Of a stretch of DNA of 64,000 nucleotides, positions 53,075-61,648 are shown piece after piece (the stretch's first letter is position 1; every line of letters begins with the position of its first letter). The stretch lies in assembly GCF_005405485.1 (NCBI RefSeq), contig NZ_BJED01000010.1, positions 1 through 64,000 of the forward strand. The letters run 5' to 3'. Source of the DNA: Enterococcus hulanensis. GTDB lineage: Bacteria > Bacillota > Bacilli > Lactobacillales > Enterococcaceae. The notes beneath the pieces were generated by a model. The model saw only the letters and a list, made by a program, of their open reading frames with translations, was not told the DNA's origin and made no database searches. The translations under genes were made by a program, and so were the position numbers.

Positions 53075-54976
53075 GTGCTAAATAAAAGGCAAAAAGAAAT
53101 GATTCAAGAATTTGAACGACACAGTCCCTCTTTTTTAACTGCTGACCATTTTGTTGACAAGTTTCATGTAAGTATGCGGACGATTCAATCGGATATCAAA
53201 AAAGTCCGCGAGTATTTGGCGGCTGCCGGCTATGCTGAATTGATCTCAGTTGCTTCTAAAGGCAGCCAGCTGATCATAAAAGATTACTCTGGCTTTCAAG
53301 CTAACAACCATCAAAAGGCAGTCATTAGCGAACCCAATCAATCGGACAGAGTAAGAAAATTATGTGTCCTGCTATTAAATCAAAAGCGGCCGATTAATCG
53401 GCAAAAATTGCTTGATCAACTGTTTATCGCGTCATCGACACTTAATACGGATTTAAAAGCGGCGGATAATTTGCTTAACAATTACCGTTTGAGCGTTGAG
53501 CGGAAAAGAAATTCCGGTATTTTTATCCGAGGGAATGAATATGATAAGCGGAAGTGTTTATTGAAGCTGGGGCATTTAGATATCCATCAGGAACAAAGCA
53601 ATATGGGAACCGAAGAAATGTTTCGGCAAGATATTGAAATGGTCTTAGTTAATATTCTATTGAAGCATCATTTTCATATTTCAGAAACACTTTTTCAAAA
53701 TCTGATCGTTCATATTGAAATGGCGGTTAAACGAATGAACAGCGGTTTTTATATCGGCTCTGAAGAATTTGAAGGAATTGGAGACTTTGATTCGGAGATG
53801 GAAGTATCGGCTGAGATATTTCACCGTCTGGCTGAACGATCTTACTTTAAGGTCTCGCAGGAAGAGATTATCAATCTGGCGATTTATATCAAAGGGAAAA
53901 GCGACTATGAGAAGGACGATTATATCTCAGAAGAGGTTAATACCTTCATTCTTCATGCCTTGAAGGAAATCAACGAGAAGTTCGATATTGATTTTCGTCA
54001 GGAGATCGATCTAAGAATCTCGTTAGCGCTACATTTAATGCCATTGCTGACTAGGATCGAATACAACATTCAAAACGAGAATCAATTATTGGATCAAATT
54101 AAGCAGTCATTTCCTTTAGGTTTTGATATTGCAGCCTATATGTGCCTGCTGCTACAAAACTCGATCGGAAAGAAAATCGAAGAAGGAGAGATCGCCTACT
54201 TGGCTATCTACTTTAACCAATACTTAGCCAAGTACAATGATATTTCCGGCAAGAAACGAATTCTGATCATTACTAGTCTGAAACGCAGTGAAAGTATTCT
54301 GCTTAGGCAGCGATTCGCTACCTGGTTTTCGAATGAAATCACGATTCTGACTTTAGTTAATACACATGAAGTTGTTTCAGTCGATATTGAAGATTACGAT
54401 GTCATTTTTACAACAGAGCAGACAGAGATTACTGACCAAATGGGTGCTATCTTAATCAGTTTCTTCCCGAGTGAACAGGAATATTCCAAAATAAAGCTTG
54501 CTATTGATGGATTCAACGATAAGTTTGAGATCGTCAATTTGTTTGATGAAGACCTATTTCATTTTGGACATTTCACGAAAAAGCAGGAAGTATTGGATAA
54601 AATTTGTTCGATTTCAGTCTCAAAGGTTGGCGATAAAGTATTTCAATTACGAGAGGCTGTTGAATTAAGAGAAGAATTGGGCAGCAGCTATTTTGGAAAC
54701 AAGATTGCTTTGCCTCATCCAATCAACCCAATTCTCGCTGAAACTTTTGTTTCGGTCATTTTATTGAAAAATGAACTTGATTGGGATTCAGATGGGAACA
54801 GAGTCCGATTGGTCATGCTGGTAGCAATTGAAAAGAACAATGCAAAGGTGTTTCAGTTGTGGAATTATTTAGCCAAAATTATTCAGGAAAAAGGCTTTGT
54901 TGAACGAGTCATTAAAGATCCGACATTTGATAATTTTAAGGATAATCTTTCCCAACTGTTAGACGAATATATTTAG
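53075..54976 (+). CDS. PRD-containing PTS-responsive transcriptional regulator
   Basis: 633 aa, same layout as the regulator at 43133: HTH (MLNKRQKEMIQEFERHSPSFLTADHFVDKFHVSMRTIQSDI), second HTH (about 90-160), PRD1 (with FQNLIVHIEMAVKRM), PRD2 (GEIAYLAIYFNQYLAKY, Tyr in place of the usual His), an EIIB-like domain (about 395-475) that has lost its Cys (ILIITSLKRSESILL), and an EIIA domain with IALPHPINPI near residue 550. GTG 53075 follows GGAGGGGG. It lies inside the aldolase-PTS operon and most likely controls it. Confidence 0.9.
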   Translation: MLNKRQKEMIQEFERHSPSFLTADHFVDKFHVSMRTIQSDIKKVREYLAAAGYAELISVASKGSQLIIKDYSGFQANNHQKAVISEPNQSDRVRKLCVLLLNQKRPINRQKLLDQLFIASSTLNTDLKAADNLLNNYRLSVERKRNSGIFIRGNEYDKRKCLLKLGHLDIHQEQSNMGTEEMFRQDIEMVLVNILLKHHFHISETLFQNLIVHIEMAVKRMNSGFYIGSEEFEGIGDFDSEMEVSAEIFHRLAERSYFKVSQEEIINLAIYIKGKSDYEKDDYISEEVNTFILHALKEINEKFDIDFRQEIDLRISLALHLMPLLTRIEYNIQNENQLLDQIKQSFPLGFDIAAYMCLLLQNSIGKKIEEGEIAYLAIYFNQYLAKYNDISGKKRILIITSLKRSESILLRQRFATWFSNEITILTLVNTHEVVSVDIEDYDVIFTTEQTEITDQMGAILISFFPSEQEYSKIKLAIDGFNDKFEIVNLFDEDLFHFGHFTKKQEVLDKICSISVSKVGDKVFQLREAVELREELGSSYFGNKIALPHPINPILAETFVSVILLKNELDWDSDGNRVRLVMLVAIEKNNAKVFQLWNYLAKIIQEKGFVERVIKDPTFDNFKDNLSQLLDEYI

Positions 54977-55003
54977 ACCATAGTGAAAATAGGAGGATTG
55001 AAG

Positions 55004-55417
55004 ATGAAGTATATTTTTGTATCTCATGGTGATCTTGCAAAAAGTATTTTAGGGAGTGCACAGATGATCGTTGGAGAACAAACGAATGTTAAAGCGTTTG
55101 GATTGTATCCAAATGATGATATAGGAAGTTTGAAGGATCAAGTCAAAGCAGCTATCGAAGAATTTGGCGGTGGGAATGACATCATTTGTTTTACCGATTT
55201 ATTTAGCGGCAGTCCGTTCAATGCAGTGGTTGCACTGATGGGAGATTACCCGATCCGGCATATTACCGGCATGAACCTGCCGATGGTATTAGAGGCCTTC
55301 ATGTCTCGCATGAACGAAGACAATTCAGCTGAAACGATTTGTGAAAAATTACTGGATGAGGCTCCTACCACTGTAATCGATGTAAATCATTATTTGGCTA
55401 TAAATTTGGAAGACTAA
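55004..55417 (+). CDS. PTS EIIA, mannose/sorbose family
   Basis: 137 aa. MKYIFVSHGDLAKSILGSAQMIVGEQ has the phospho-accepting His8; FTDLFSGSPFNAVVALMGDYPIRHITGMNLPMVLEAFMSR is the second family segment. AGGAGG lies before ATG 55004. It is a separate protein from EIIB, as in the sorbose-type systems. Confidence 0.95.
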   Translation: MKYIFVSHGDLAKSILGSAQMIVGEQTNVKAFGLYPNDDIGSLKDQVKAAIEEFGGGNDIICFTDLFSGSPFNAVVALMGDYPIRHITGMNLPMVLEAFMSRMNEDNSAETICEKLLDEAPTTVIDVNHYLAINLED

Positions 55418-55443
55418 AAACACATATTAAAGGAGAGAGAAGC

Positions 55444-55920
55444 ATGAAAAATATCGTATTTGCCAGAGTGGATGATCGCTTAATTCATGGGGAGGTAGTG
55501 ACAGCTTGGACGCCGACCTACAGTATTAATCATATCGTTATCATTGACGATATCGTAGCCAGCGATCCGTTTCAAAAGAGAATATTGAAAGCGTTAGCAC
55601 CGACGAAAGTCAGAGTAGATGCTTTTACGACAGAAGAAGGCATTGCCGAATTGAAGAAGCCATATAACGAAAAGGAACGGATCTTGTTGTTAACGAAAAC
55701 ACCAATTACGTATGCCAAGCTTGTTGAAGGTGGGATCGAATTACCGCAAGTCAATCTAGGCGGAATGGGTATCCGCGATGAGCGCGAACCTTTTATTAAG
55801 AATGTTGCTTGTGATAAAGCAGAGGTAGAGGCGATTCGTCAAATGGTGGATAAAGGTGTGCATGTGTTCTACCAGCTAGTACCGGAACAACGTTTGATTG
55901 AAATTACTAATTTATTATAA
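55444..55920 (+). CDS. PTS EIIB, mannose/sorbose family
   Basis: 158 aa. The signature MKNIVFARVDDRLIHGEVVTAWTPTYSINHIVIIDDIVASDPFQKRIL includes the active His15; the C-terminal VNLGGMGIRDEREPFIKNV...GVHVFYQLVPEQRLIEI is typical. Twenty-six bases after the EIIA stop with GGAGAGAG upstream. Confidence 0.95.
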   Translation: MKNIVFARVDDRLIHGEVVTAWTPTYSINHIVIIDDIVASDPFQKRILKALAPTKVRVDAFTTEEGIAELKKPYNEKERILLLTKTPITYAKLVEGGIELPQVNLGGMGIRDEREPFIKNVACDKAEVEAIRQMVDKGVHVFYQLVPEQRLIEITNLL

Positions 55921-55938
55921 AAAAAGGAGGAATAATGT

Positions 55939-56703
55939 ATGTCGATTTTTCAAGCATTTCTATGTGGGGTTGTATATTTTCTAGCGATAGGAAATCTGCC
56001 CTTCGTCGGGTTGTGGTCGTTGCAGCGGCCGTTGGTGTGCGGACTTATTACAGGAATTATTTTAGGTGATCCAGTGACAGGCGCAATGACTGGTGCTTCA
56101 ATCAACTTGGTTTATTTAGGCTTTATCTCTGCCGGCGGCTCAATGCCTGCTGACATGGCGCTAGCGGGGATTTTAGGAACAGCGTTTGCCATCACTGGCG
56201 GACTAGATGCTAAAACTGCTTTATCCGTCGCTGTACCGATCGGATTATTAGGAACAATCGTATGGTATGGTCGAATGACTTTTGGTTCAGTTTTTGTTCA
56301 CGTAGCAGATAACTATATTGAAAAGGGCGAGTATCATAAAATCTGGCGAGCCAATGTTCTCTTTCCGCAGCTCATGACGGCACTGATCACGATTATTCCC
56401 TGCGGATTAGCTGCTTACTTCGGTGCAAGTTATATTTCGGGATTTATTGAGGCATTAAGCGGAACTGCATTGACGATCTTCACGGTTATTGGCGGAATGA
56501 TGCCGGCTTTAGGGGTAGCGATTACGCTGCAATATATTTTTAAAGGCGAAGCCCGTGTCTTCTTATTCTTAGGTTTCATTCTAGCAACGTATTCTGGCTT
56601 GGACCTATTGCCTTTAGGTGTGATTGCTGGATTGACGGCTTTGATCTATGTACAAGCGACAGGCAACAAATCTGATTCAGAGGAGGATGAAATCTATGAG
56701 TAA
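55939..56703 (+). CDS. PTS EIIC, mannose/sorbose family
   Basis: 254-aa membrane component with about seven hydrophobic segments. RPLVCGLITGIILGDPVTGAMTGASINLVYLGFISAGGSMPADMALAGILGTAFAI is the EIIC-Man family core. AAGGAGG lies before ATG 55939. Overlaps the EIID start by 8 bases. Confidence 0.94.
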   Translation: MSIFQAFLCGVVYFLAIGNLPFVGLWSLQRPLVCGLITGIILGDPVTGAMTGASINLVYLGFISAGGSMPADMALAGILGTAFAITGGLDAKTALSVAVPIGLLGTIVWYGRMTFGSVFVHVADNYIEKGEYHKIWRANVLFPQLMTALITIIPCGLAAYFGASYISGFIEALSGTALTIFTVIGGMMPALGVAITLQYIFKGEARVFLFLGFILATYSGLDLLPLGVIAGLTALIYVQATGNKSDSEEDEIYE

Positions 56704-57526
56704 AGAGGCAGAAGGAAGTTTGATTCGTAAAAAAGATCTATTCCGTTCTTGGCTGATCTGGGAAAATCTACCGCAAACCTGCTACAACTATGAGCGAATG
56801 ATGGGACAAGCGGTTGCGCATGTGTTTGTTCCAATCTCAAAACGACTATACAATGATGATCCGGAAAAGAAAAAGGAAATGATGAAACGCGAGATAGAGT
56901 TCTTTAACGTTCACATTGAGTTCGGGTCATGTATCATCGGCATGATCATCGCACTGGAAGAACAAAAGGCTAAAGGTGTGGCGATCCCGAGTGAATTTAT
57001 CACAAGTTTGAAAACATCCTTGATGGGGCCTTTATCAGGGATCGGGGACACGATTTTCCAAGGTGTATTGATTCCGATTCTGTTAGCGATCTGTATTGAT
57101 TTAACATTAAAAGGTACGATCTGGGGTTCAATTATTTATGCTGTTGCTATTATCGCGATTGCTTGGGGAATGAGTTATGCCAACTTTATGTTTGGGTATC
57201 GAGCCGGGGCGGATGCTGTCATGGACTTTCTGGAAAAAGGGATACTAAATAAAGTTTTACGCGGCGCTGAAATCATGGGTTGTATGGTAATGGGCGGCTT
57301 GATCTCTAGTTACGTAAAAATGCATGTAGCGTTAAAAATCGTCAGCTCCACTACGACTTTTAAGGTTCAAGAACAATTCTTAGATGCAGTGATGCCAAAT
57401 ATCTTGCCGTTTGCTTTTACGATGTTGATTTATTTGCTAATGAAACGCGGCTGGTCTTCATTGAAGATCATTGGCTTGATCGTAGTTGTCGGGATCGTTA
57501 CAGGATTCTTTGGAATTTTAGGTTAG
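56696..57526 (+). CDS. PTS EIID, mannose/sorbose family
   Basis: 276 aa. FRSWLIWENLPQTCYNYERMMGQAVAHVFVPISKRLY, EFFNVHIEFGSCIIGMIIALEEQKA, FITSLKTSLMGPLSGIGDTIFQGVLIPI and the hydrophobic C-terminus are diagnostic of EIID. ATG 56696 has AGGAGG nine bases upstream; a longer open frame upstream is just the overlap with EIIC. It completes the EIIABCD transporter. Confidence 0.95.
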   Translation: MSKEAEGSLIRKKDLFRSWLIWENLPQTCYNYERMMGQAVAHVFVPISKRLYNDDPEKKKEMMKREIEFFNVHIEFGSCIIGMIIALEEQKAKGVAIPSEFITSLKTSLMGPLSGIGDTIFQGVLIPILLAICIDLTLKGTIWGSIIYAVAIIAIAWGMSYANFMFGYRAGADAVMDFLEKGILNKVLRGAEIMGCMVMGGLISSYVKMHVALKIVSSTTTFKVQEQFLDAVMPNILPFAFTMLIYLLMKRGWSSLKIIGLIVVVGIVTGFFGILG

Positions 57527-57536
57527 GGGCGGAAAA

Positions 57537-58580
57537 ATGAAAGCAATTGTTGAAACTGGTGTTAAGCAGCTGGAAATCCAAGAACTGCCAATGCCTGAGA
57601 TTAAAGCAGACGAAGTATTGATGAAGGTCCGAGCGAACGGTCTTTGTACCAACGATTTACGGGATTATTTAGGGGATATGAAATACACCTACCCGAGAAT
57701 CGGCGGTCATGAATTCAGCGGCGAAGTGGTGGAAATCGGCAGTGATGTGAATCCTGAGCATTTTGACGTCGGCGATCATGTAGTGAAATATATTATTCCT
57801 GCCTGCGGAGAGTGTCATTATTGTAAAACTGGTCGGGAGAATCTTTGTACTGAAGTGGCGAGTTCGACGACTTTTCAAAATCCTGACGGTATTTCCGGCT
57901 TTCTAGGAATGTCACAATACATTGCAGTTAAAAGCCGCGATCTTTACAAATATCCCAAAGATGTACCATTTACCCATAGTGCCTTTACGGAACCTCTGGC
58001 TTGTGTGGTAAATAGTGTTGAACGAGCGCAGCTGATGTTTGGACAAGATGTGGTGATTATCGGCGGTGGTGTAATGGGATTATTTCATGTGATTTTGGCA
58101 AAGCTATCCGGTATTCGCGTAATTGTCAGCGAACCGAACGCCGAACGCCGAAAACTCGCAGAAGAATTAGGAGCGGATGTGACCTTTGATCCGACAAAAG
58201 TCGATGCAGTCTCCTTCGTCAAGGAGCAAACAGCAGGGCGCGGGGCGGAAGTCGTCTTCAATACCACAGCACTTCCGCAAATTGCCAAACAGGCGATGGA
58301 CTTCACTGCGACAGGCGGTCAGACATTTATGTTTAGCTCGCTGCATCCAAACGATCCTGTACCGACCGATATGGGCGTAGTGCATTCCTATGAAAAACTA
58401 ATTACGGGAACAGTCAGTCCCAAAATTCCAACCTTTTATCGTTCAGTACAATTGATCGGCAAGGGCATTGTGGATGTGACGCCGTTATTAGCGAAAACCT
58501 TTGATTATAGCGAGGCAGTGGAAGCATTTGAATATGCGCTGCGGCCGGATACCTTGAAAACCATCATTACCTTTGATTAG
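57537..58580 (+). CDS. Zinc-dependent medium-chain alcohol/polyol dehydrogenase
   Basis: 347 aa. Catalytic zinc ligands lie in GLCTNDLR (Cys), GGHEFSGEVV (His-Glu) and FTEPLACVV (Glu); the structural zinc is bound by CGECHYCKTGRENLC. The NAD(P) fold is VVIIGGGVMGLFHVILAKLSGIRVIVSEPNAERR. It resembles sorbitol and galactitol-phosphate dehydrogenases. In this operon it probably oxidises an imported phosphorylated polyol, or its product, to a ketose. GGGGCGG is close upstream of ATG 57537. Confidence 0.9.
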   Translation: MKAIVETGVKQLEIQELPMPEIKADEVLMKVRANGLCTNDLRDYLGDMKYTYPRIGGHEFSGEVVEIGSDVNPEHFDVGDHVVKYIIPACGECHYCKTGRENLCTEVASSTTFQNPDGISGFLGMSQYIAVKSRDLYKYPKDVPFTHSAFTEPLACVVNSVERAQLMFGQDVVIIGGGVMGLFHVILAKLSGIRVIVSEPNAERRKLAEELGADVTFDPTKVDAVSFVKEQTAGRGAEVVFNTTALPQIAKQAMDFTATGGQTFMFSSLHPNDPVPTDMGVVHSYEKLITGTVSPKIPTFYRSVQLIGKGIVDVTPLLAKTFDYSEAVEAFEYALRPDTLKTIITFD

Positions 58581-58598
58581 TAGAAAGTAGGAAGAAAA

Positions 58599-60068
58599 AT
58601 GAGTGCATCTGTGTATGTAGGGCTTGATATCGGGACTACATCGATCAAGGTGGCTGCTGTCACGAAACAATTAAAAACAGTTTTTGAGAGGCAGTATGCA
58701 TATGACTACCTGACTCCGCAAAAAGGCTGGACAGAGATTGAACCGGATACGTGGGTCGAAATCGCAGTAAATTGCTTGAGAGAATTGTTCCAAAAACTTC
58801 CTGCTGAAACGGTCAAGGGAATTGGAATCACTGGACAGATGCACACGACCGTGTTTGTTAACAAACACGGTTTTTCTGTCCGACCAGCCATTCTGTGGAA
58901 TGATAATCGAACGAAAGAAAGCATTTCAGAGATTAAGCAAGTCCTCGAAAGTAATGACCGATCGGCTCATATAAGTAGAATCGTTTCAACTGGCAGCCCT
59001 TTAGCCAATTTATTGTGGGTAAGAGAAAATGAACCGCAGCTTTTTGAACAGATTGATAAGGTTCTGATTGCTAAGGATTATGTGAAATGGAAATTGACGG
59101 GAATCTATGCAACGGATTATTGTGATGCCTCAACGTCTTCTTTATTTGATTTACATACGGATCATTGGTCCAAAGAGGTTCAAGAGCTGTTTGGACTAGA
59201 CAGTAAACTGTTCCCAGAGATTCGACCTGCTTCGGCAATTGTCGGCAAATTGACAGAAGAACTCTGTAAGGAGCTGAAGCTTGAAAAAGCTATTCCAGTC
59301 GTATCAGGAACAGGCGATAATGTAGCATCTGCTCTGGTGTCCGGCAGCTTTGAAACGATGCAGCCGCTGATTTCACTTGGAACCTCTGGGGTTGTGGTGA
59401 TTCCTAATGGTCAGCATCAATTAAAAGCGCGAGGCAAGAATGTTATAGCAAGAATTACTGAAAAGGATAATTCGATCATCACACAAGGAACTGTTCAAGC
59501 CGGTGCTAAAATCAACAGCTGGTGGCTGGAAAGAATTCTGCAGACTGATAAATACAGTGAAGAGCAGGAAAAGATTCCAAAAGAACTGCTTGGTGAGAAC
59601 GAGGTTTTCTTTTTTCCTCACATGAATGGCGAAAAAACATTATTCGCTGAACCTGATTTAAAAGGTGCTTTTATTGGTTTAGGACTGGAAACGGGAAGAA
59701 TAGAAATGTATTTGGCTGTTTTAGAAGGATTGGCTTTCGGTATTCGTCAACTGTTTGAGGCCATGAAAAATGAAAAGCCGCCTGAATATTTCACGATCGT
59801 TGGCGGCGGAGCAAAAAGCAAATTATGGATCAAAATATTCGTCAATATTTTAGGGTATCCCATCAAACGTGTGCTGACTTCCCAAGAAGCGGTTCACGGG
59901 GCTGCGATCTTAGCAATTATGGGTGTTGAGAAAAACTTCATTTTTCCAAAGAATGGCGCTCAACTGATTCAACCTGATCCAGTACTTGTTGAGAAATACA
60001 ATCAGCGCTATAAAAAATATTTAAAACTGACTCAGCTTTTATTAAGTTTCGGAGGTGACGAGAAATGA
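58599..60068 (+). CDS. FGGY family carbohydrate kinase (xylulokinase-like)
   Basis: 489 aa. The ATP-binding phosphate-1 motif VYVGLDIGTTSIKVAAV is N-terminal; GITGQMHTTVFVN, AILWNDNRTKESISEIKQ, AKDYVKWKLTGIYATDYCDASTSSLFDL and VVSGTGDNVASALVSGSF match xylulokinase-type FGGY enzymes; ISLGTSGVVV and VVGG-like GGGAKSK form the second nucleotide segment. In context it would add a second phosphate before aldol cleavage. It contains a perfect terminator-like palindrome at 58848-58871. Its stop overlaps the next start by 4 bases. Confidence 0.9.
   Translation: MSASVYVGLDIGTTSIKVAAVTKQLKTVFERQYAYDYLTPQKGWTEIEPDTWVEIAVNCLRELFQKLPAETVKGIGITGQMHTTVFVNKHGFSVRPAILWNDNRTKESISEIKQVLESNDRSAHISRIVSTGSPLANLLWVRENEPQLFEQIDKVLIAKDYVKWKLTGIYATDYCDASTSSLFDLHTDHWSKEVQELFGLDSKLFPEIRPASAIVGKLTEELCKELKLEKAIPVVSGTGDNVASALVSGSFETMQPLISLGTSGVVVIPNGQHQLKARGKNVIARITEKDNSIITQGTVQAGAKINSWWLERILQTDKYSEEQEKIPKELLGENEVFFFPHMNGEKTLFAEPDLKGAFIGLGLETGRIEMYLAVLEGLAFGIRQLFEAMKNEKPPEYFTIVGGGAKSKLWIKIFVNILGYPIKRVLTSQEAVHGAAILAIMGVEKNFIFPKNGAQLIQPDPVLVEKYNQRYKKYLKLTQLLLSFGGDEK
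58848..58875 (+). repeat. Perfect 24-bp palindrome with T5, inside the FGGY kinase gene
   Basis: ACCGTGTTTGTT is followed immediately by its own reverse complement, then TTTTT. It looks exactly like an intrinsic terminator placed early in the kinase coding region. It may reduce transcription of distal genes or merely reflect the encoded TTVFVNKHGF residues. Confidence 0.7.
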
Positions 60069-60604
60069 AAGAGTGTTTGATTTGCAGTACATCATTAAAA
60101 CTAATCAAATTCAAATGTGCGGATGGACATGTGTGTAAAAAATGTTATGAGAGGGTCAGCATCAATTTCACTCAAACGATCAAAACAAAGACCAAAGAAG
60201 AACTTATGGCGATTCTTGAATCCTCGCAAGAAGTGTCAGTTGACTCATCTTTTGAGCTTTCTAGAAAAATAAATCAATTGATTTTCTTTGACGATAAGAA
60301 TCAACAGATTTGTCTGCCGAATCATAGAAAGTACACGAAAGAGAATTTGAAGCCGGAAATTTATCCATTTGCGGCGATCTCGAATTGTCAGGTGGTGGAA
60401 GAACAAATCGAAAGGCTCGTTAAGAAAAAGAAACAGCAGTTAGGCTGCATCAAAGTAGTTTTGACTTTTGAAAATGATACGCGGGAGATTTGGTTGATTC
60501 CCAACTTTATCAATCGAGACAGCATGGCGTATAAAACGATGCGTTCATTAGCAGCTAATATTGTAACCGAAGTCAAACAATCAAAGGAGCTTGCTGTATG
60601 TTAG
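60065..60604 (+). CDS. Small zinc-ribbon protein (DUF4428-like) in the sugar operon
   Basis: 179 aa. The N-terminus has two Cys pairs (ECLICSTSLKLIKFKCADGHVCKKCYERV), a zinc ribbon like DUF4428 proteins. The C-terminal half (QLIFFDDKNQQICLPNHRKYTKENLKPEIYPFAAISNCQVVEEQ...GCIKVVLTFENDTREIWLIPNFINRDS) looks like a PH-like beta domain. Function unknown. It overlaps the kinase by 4 bases and the next aldolase by 7, so it is an integral member of the operon. Such proteins are not expected in sugar catabolism. Confidence 0.75.
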   Translation: MKECLICSTSLKLIKFKCADGHVCKKCYERVSINFTQTIKTKTKEELMAILESSQEVSVDSSFELSRKINQLIFFDDKNQQICLPNHRKYTKENLKPEIYPFAAISNCQVVEEQIERLVKKKKQQLGCIKVVLTFENDTREIWLIPNFINRDSMAYKTMRSLAANIVTEVKQSKELAVC

Positions 60605-61464
60605 CTAGTTTAAAAGAGGTTTTAGTAAAAGCCAGAGAAAAAAATCAGGCAGTCGCGGCCTTCAACGTACCGAATTTAGAAATGGTCCGAGCCGCGATCC
60701 AAGCCGCTGAAGAGATGAATATGCCGGTGATTTTGCAGCATGCAGAAGGTCATGGTTCCTTGATCACATTAGAAGAGATCGGACCAATCATGATTCAATA
60801 CGCTGAACGCAGCACTGTCCCAGTAGTAGTTCATTTGGATCATGGAAAAAGCTTCGAGGTGATTATGCAGGCGATGAAGCTAGGTTTTACATCGGTTATG
60901 ATTGACGCCTCTGATTTGCCTTTTGATGAAAATGTGGCACGAACACAAGAAGTGGTAAAGGCGGCTCATAGTTTAGGTGTTAGTGTGGAAGCGGAATTGG
61001 GTCATGTTTTTACGTCATCTTTGGGCGGCGGCGAAGGACGTGCACCAGATGACGACCAAATTGGCGATACCGATATCTATACAGATCCAAAGCAAGCTAA
61101 AGAATTTGTTGATGCTACAAATGTTGATTGCTTAGCAGTAGCCTTTGGAACAGTTCACGGTATCTACTTGAAAGAGCCGAGATTAGATTTGCAGCGCGTG
61201 AAGAAAATCTATGAGGAAGTCAAAATTCCTTTAGTGATGCACGGCGGTTCGGGAGTCCATGCTGAAGATTATCAAGCAGCAATCAAAAATGGCATCACCA
61301 AAATTAATTACTATACTTATGCGAATCAAGCAGGAGCCGCTGCACTGAGAAAATACTTGAATGAAGAAACGCAGGACTATTTCTTAGAAGATTGCATTGC
61401 GGTAACGACAGAAGCGCTGAAAGAAGATTATGTACGAGCAATAGAAATTTTTAGTGGACAATAG
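60598..61464 (+). CDS. Class II ketose-bisphosphate aldolase (second of two)
   Basis: 288 aa. VVVHLDHGKSFEVIMQAMKLGFTSVMIDASDLPFDENVARTQEVVKAAHSLGVSVEAELGHVFTSSLGGGEGRAPDDDQIGDTD contains the zinc site and a long loop absent from the paralogue at 52214; LAVAFGTVHGIYLKEPRL and LVMHGGSGVHAEDYQAAIKNGITKINYYTYANQ complete the fold. It differs enough from the first aldolase to suggest a different substrate or step. Its ATG is inside the stop region of the zinc-ribbon gene. Confidence 0.92.
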   Translation: MLASLKEVLVKAREKNQAVAAFNVPNLEMVRAAIQAAEEMNMPVILQHAEGHGSLITLEEIGPIMIQYAERSTVPVVVHLDHGKSFEVIMQAMKLGFTSVMIDASDLPFDENVARTQEVVKAAHSLGVSVEAELGHVFTSSLGGGEGRAPDDDQIGDTDIYTDPKQAKEFVDATNVDCLAVAFGTVHGIYLKEPRLDLQRVKKIYEEVKIPLVMHGGSGVHAEDYQAAIKNGITKINYYTYANQAGAAALRKYLNEETQDYFLEDCIAVTTEALKEDYVRAIEIFSGQ

Positions 61465-61477
61465 TATAAATAGTTTA

Positions 61478-61520
61478 GAGGGGTGTGTAGTCATTGAAAA
61501 AGATTACGCACTCTTTTTTG
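61478..61520 (+). terminator. Terminator of the aldolase-PTS operon
   Basis: AGAGGGGTGTGTAGT pairs, with G-U and one mismatch, with ATTACGCACTCTTT, and a T run follows. Confidence 0.75.
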
Positions 61521-61648
61521 TAATATATGATTTTAAGCAACAAATTGATTCAAAAGAATTTTTCTCGCTATGTTGGATTTTATTCATTATAATAAGTGAA
61601 TCATGAGTTTTTGGTAATAAAACCATTAATGGACGAAGGAGCGATCAA

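Noticed and set aside
56648-56700. An EIID reading beginning MYKRQATNL upstream of ATG 56696
   Set aside because: It is the overlap region with EIIC read in another frame; the AGGAGG site and family alignment place the EIID start at 56696.
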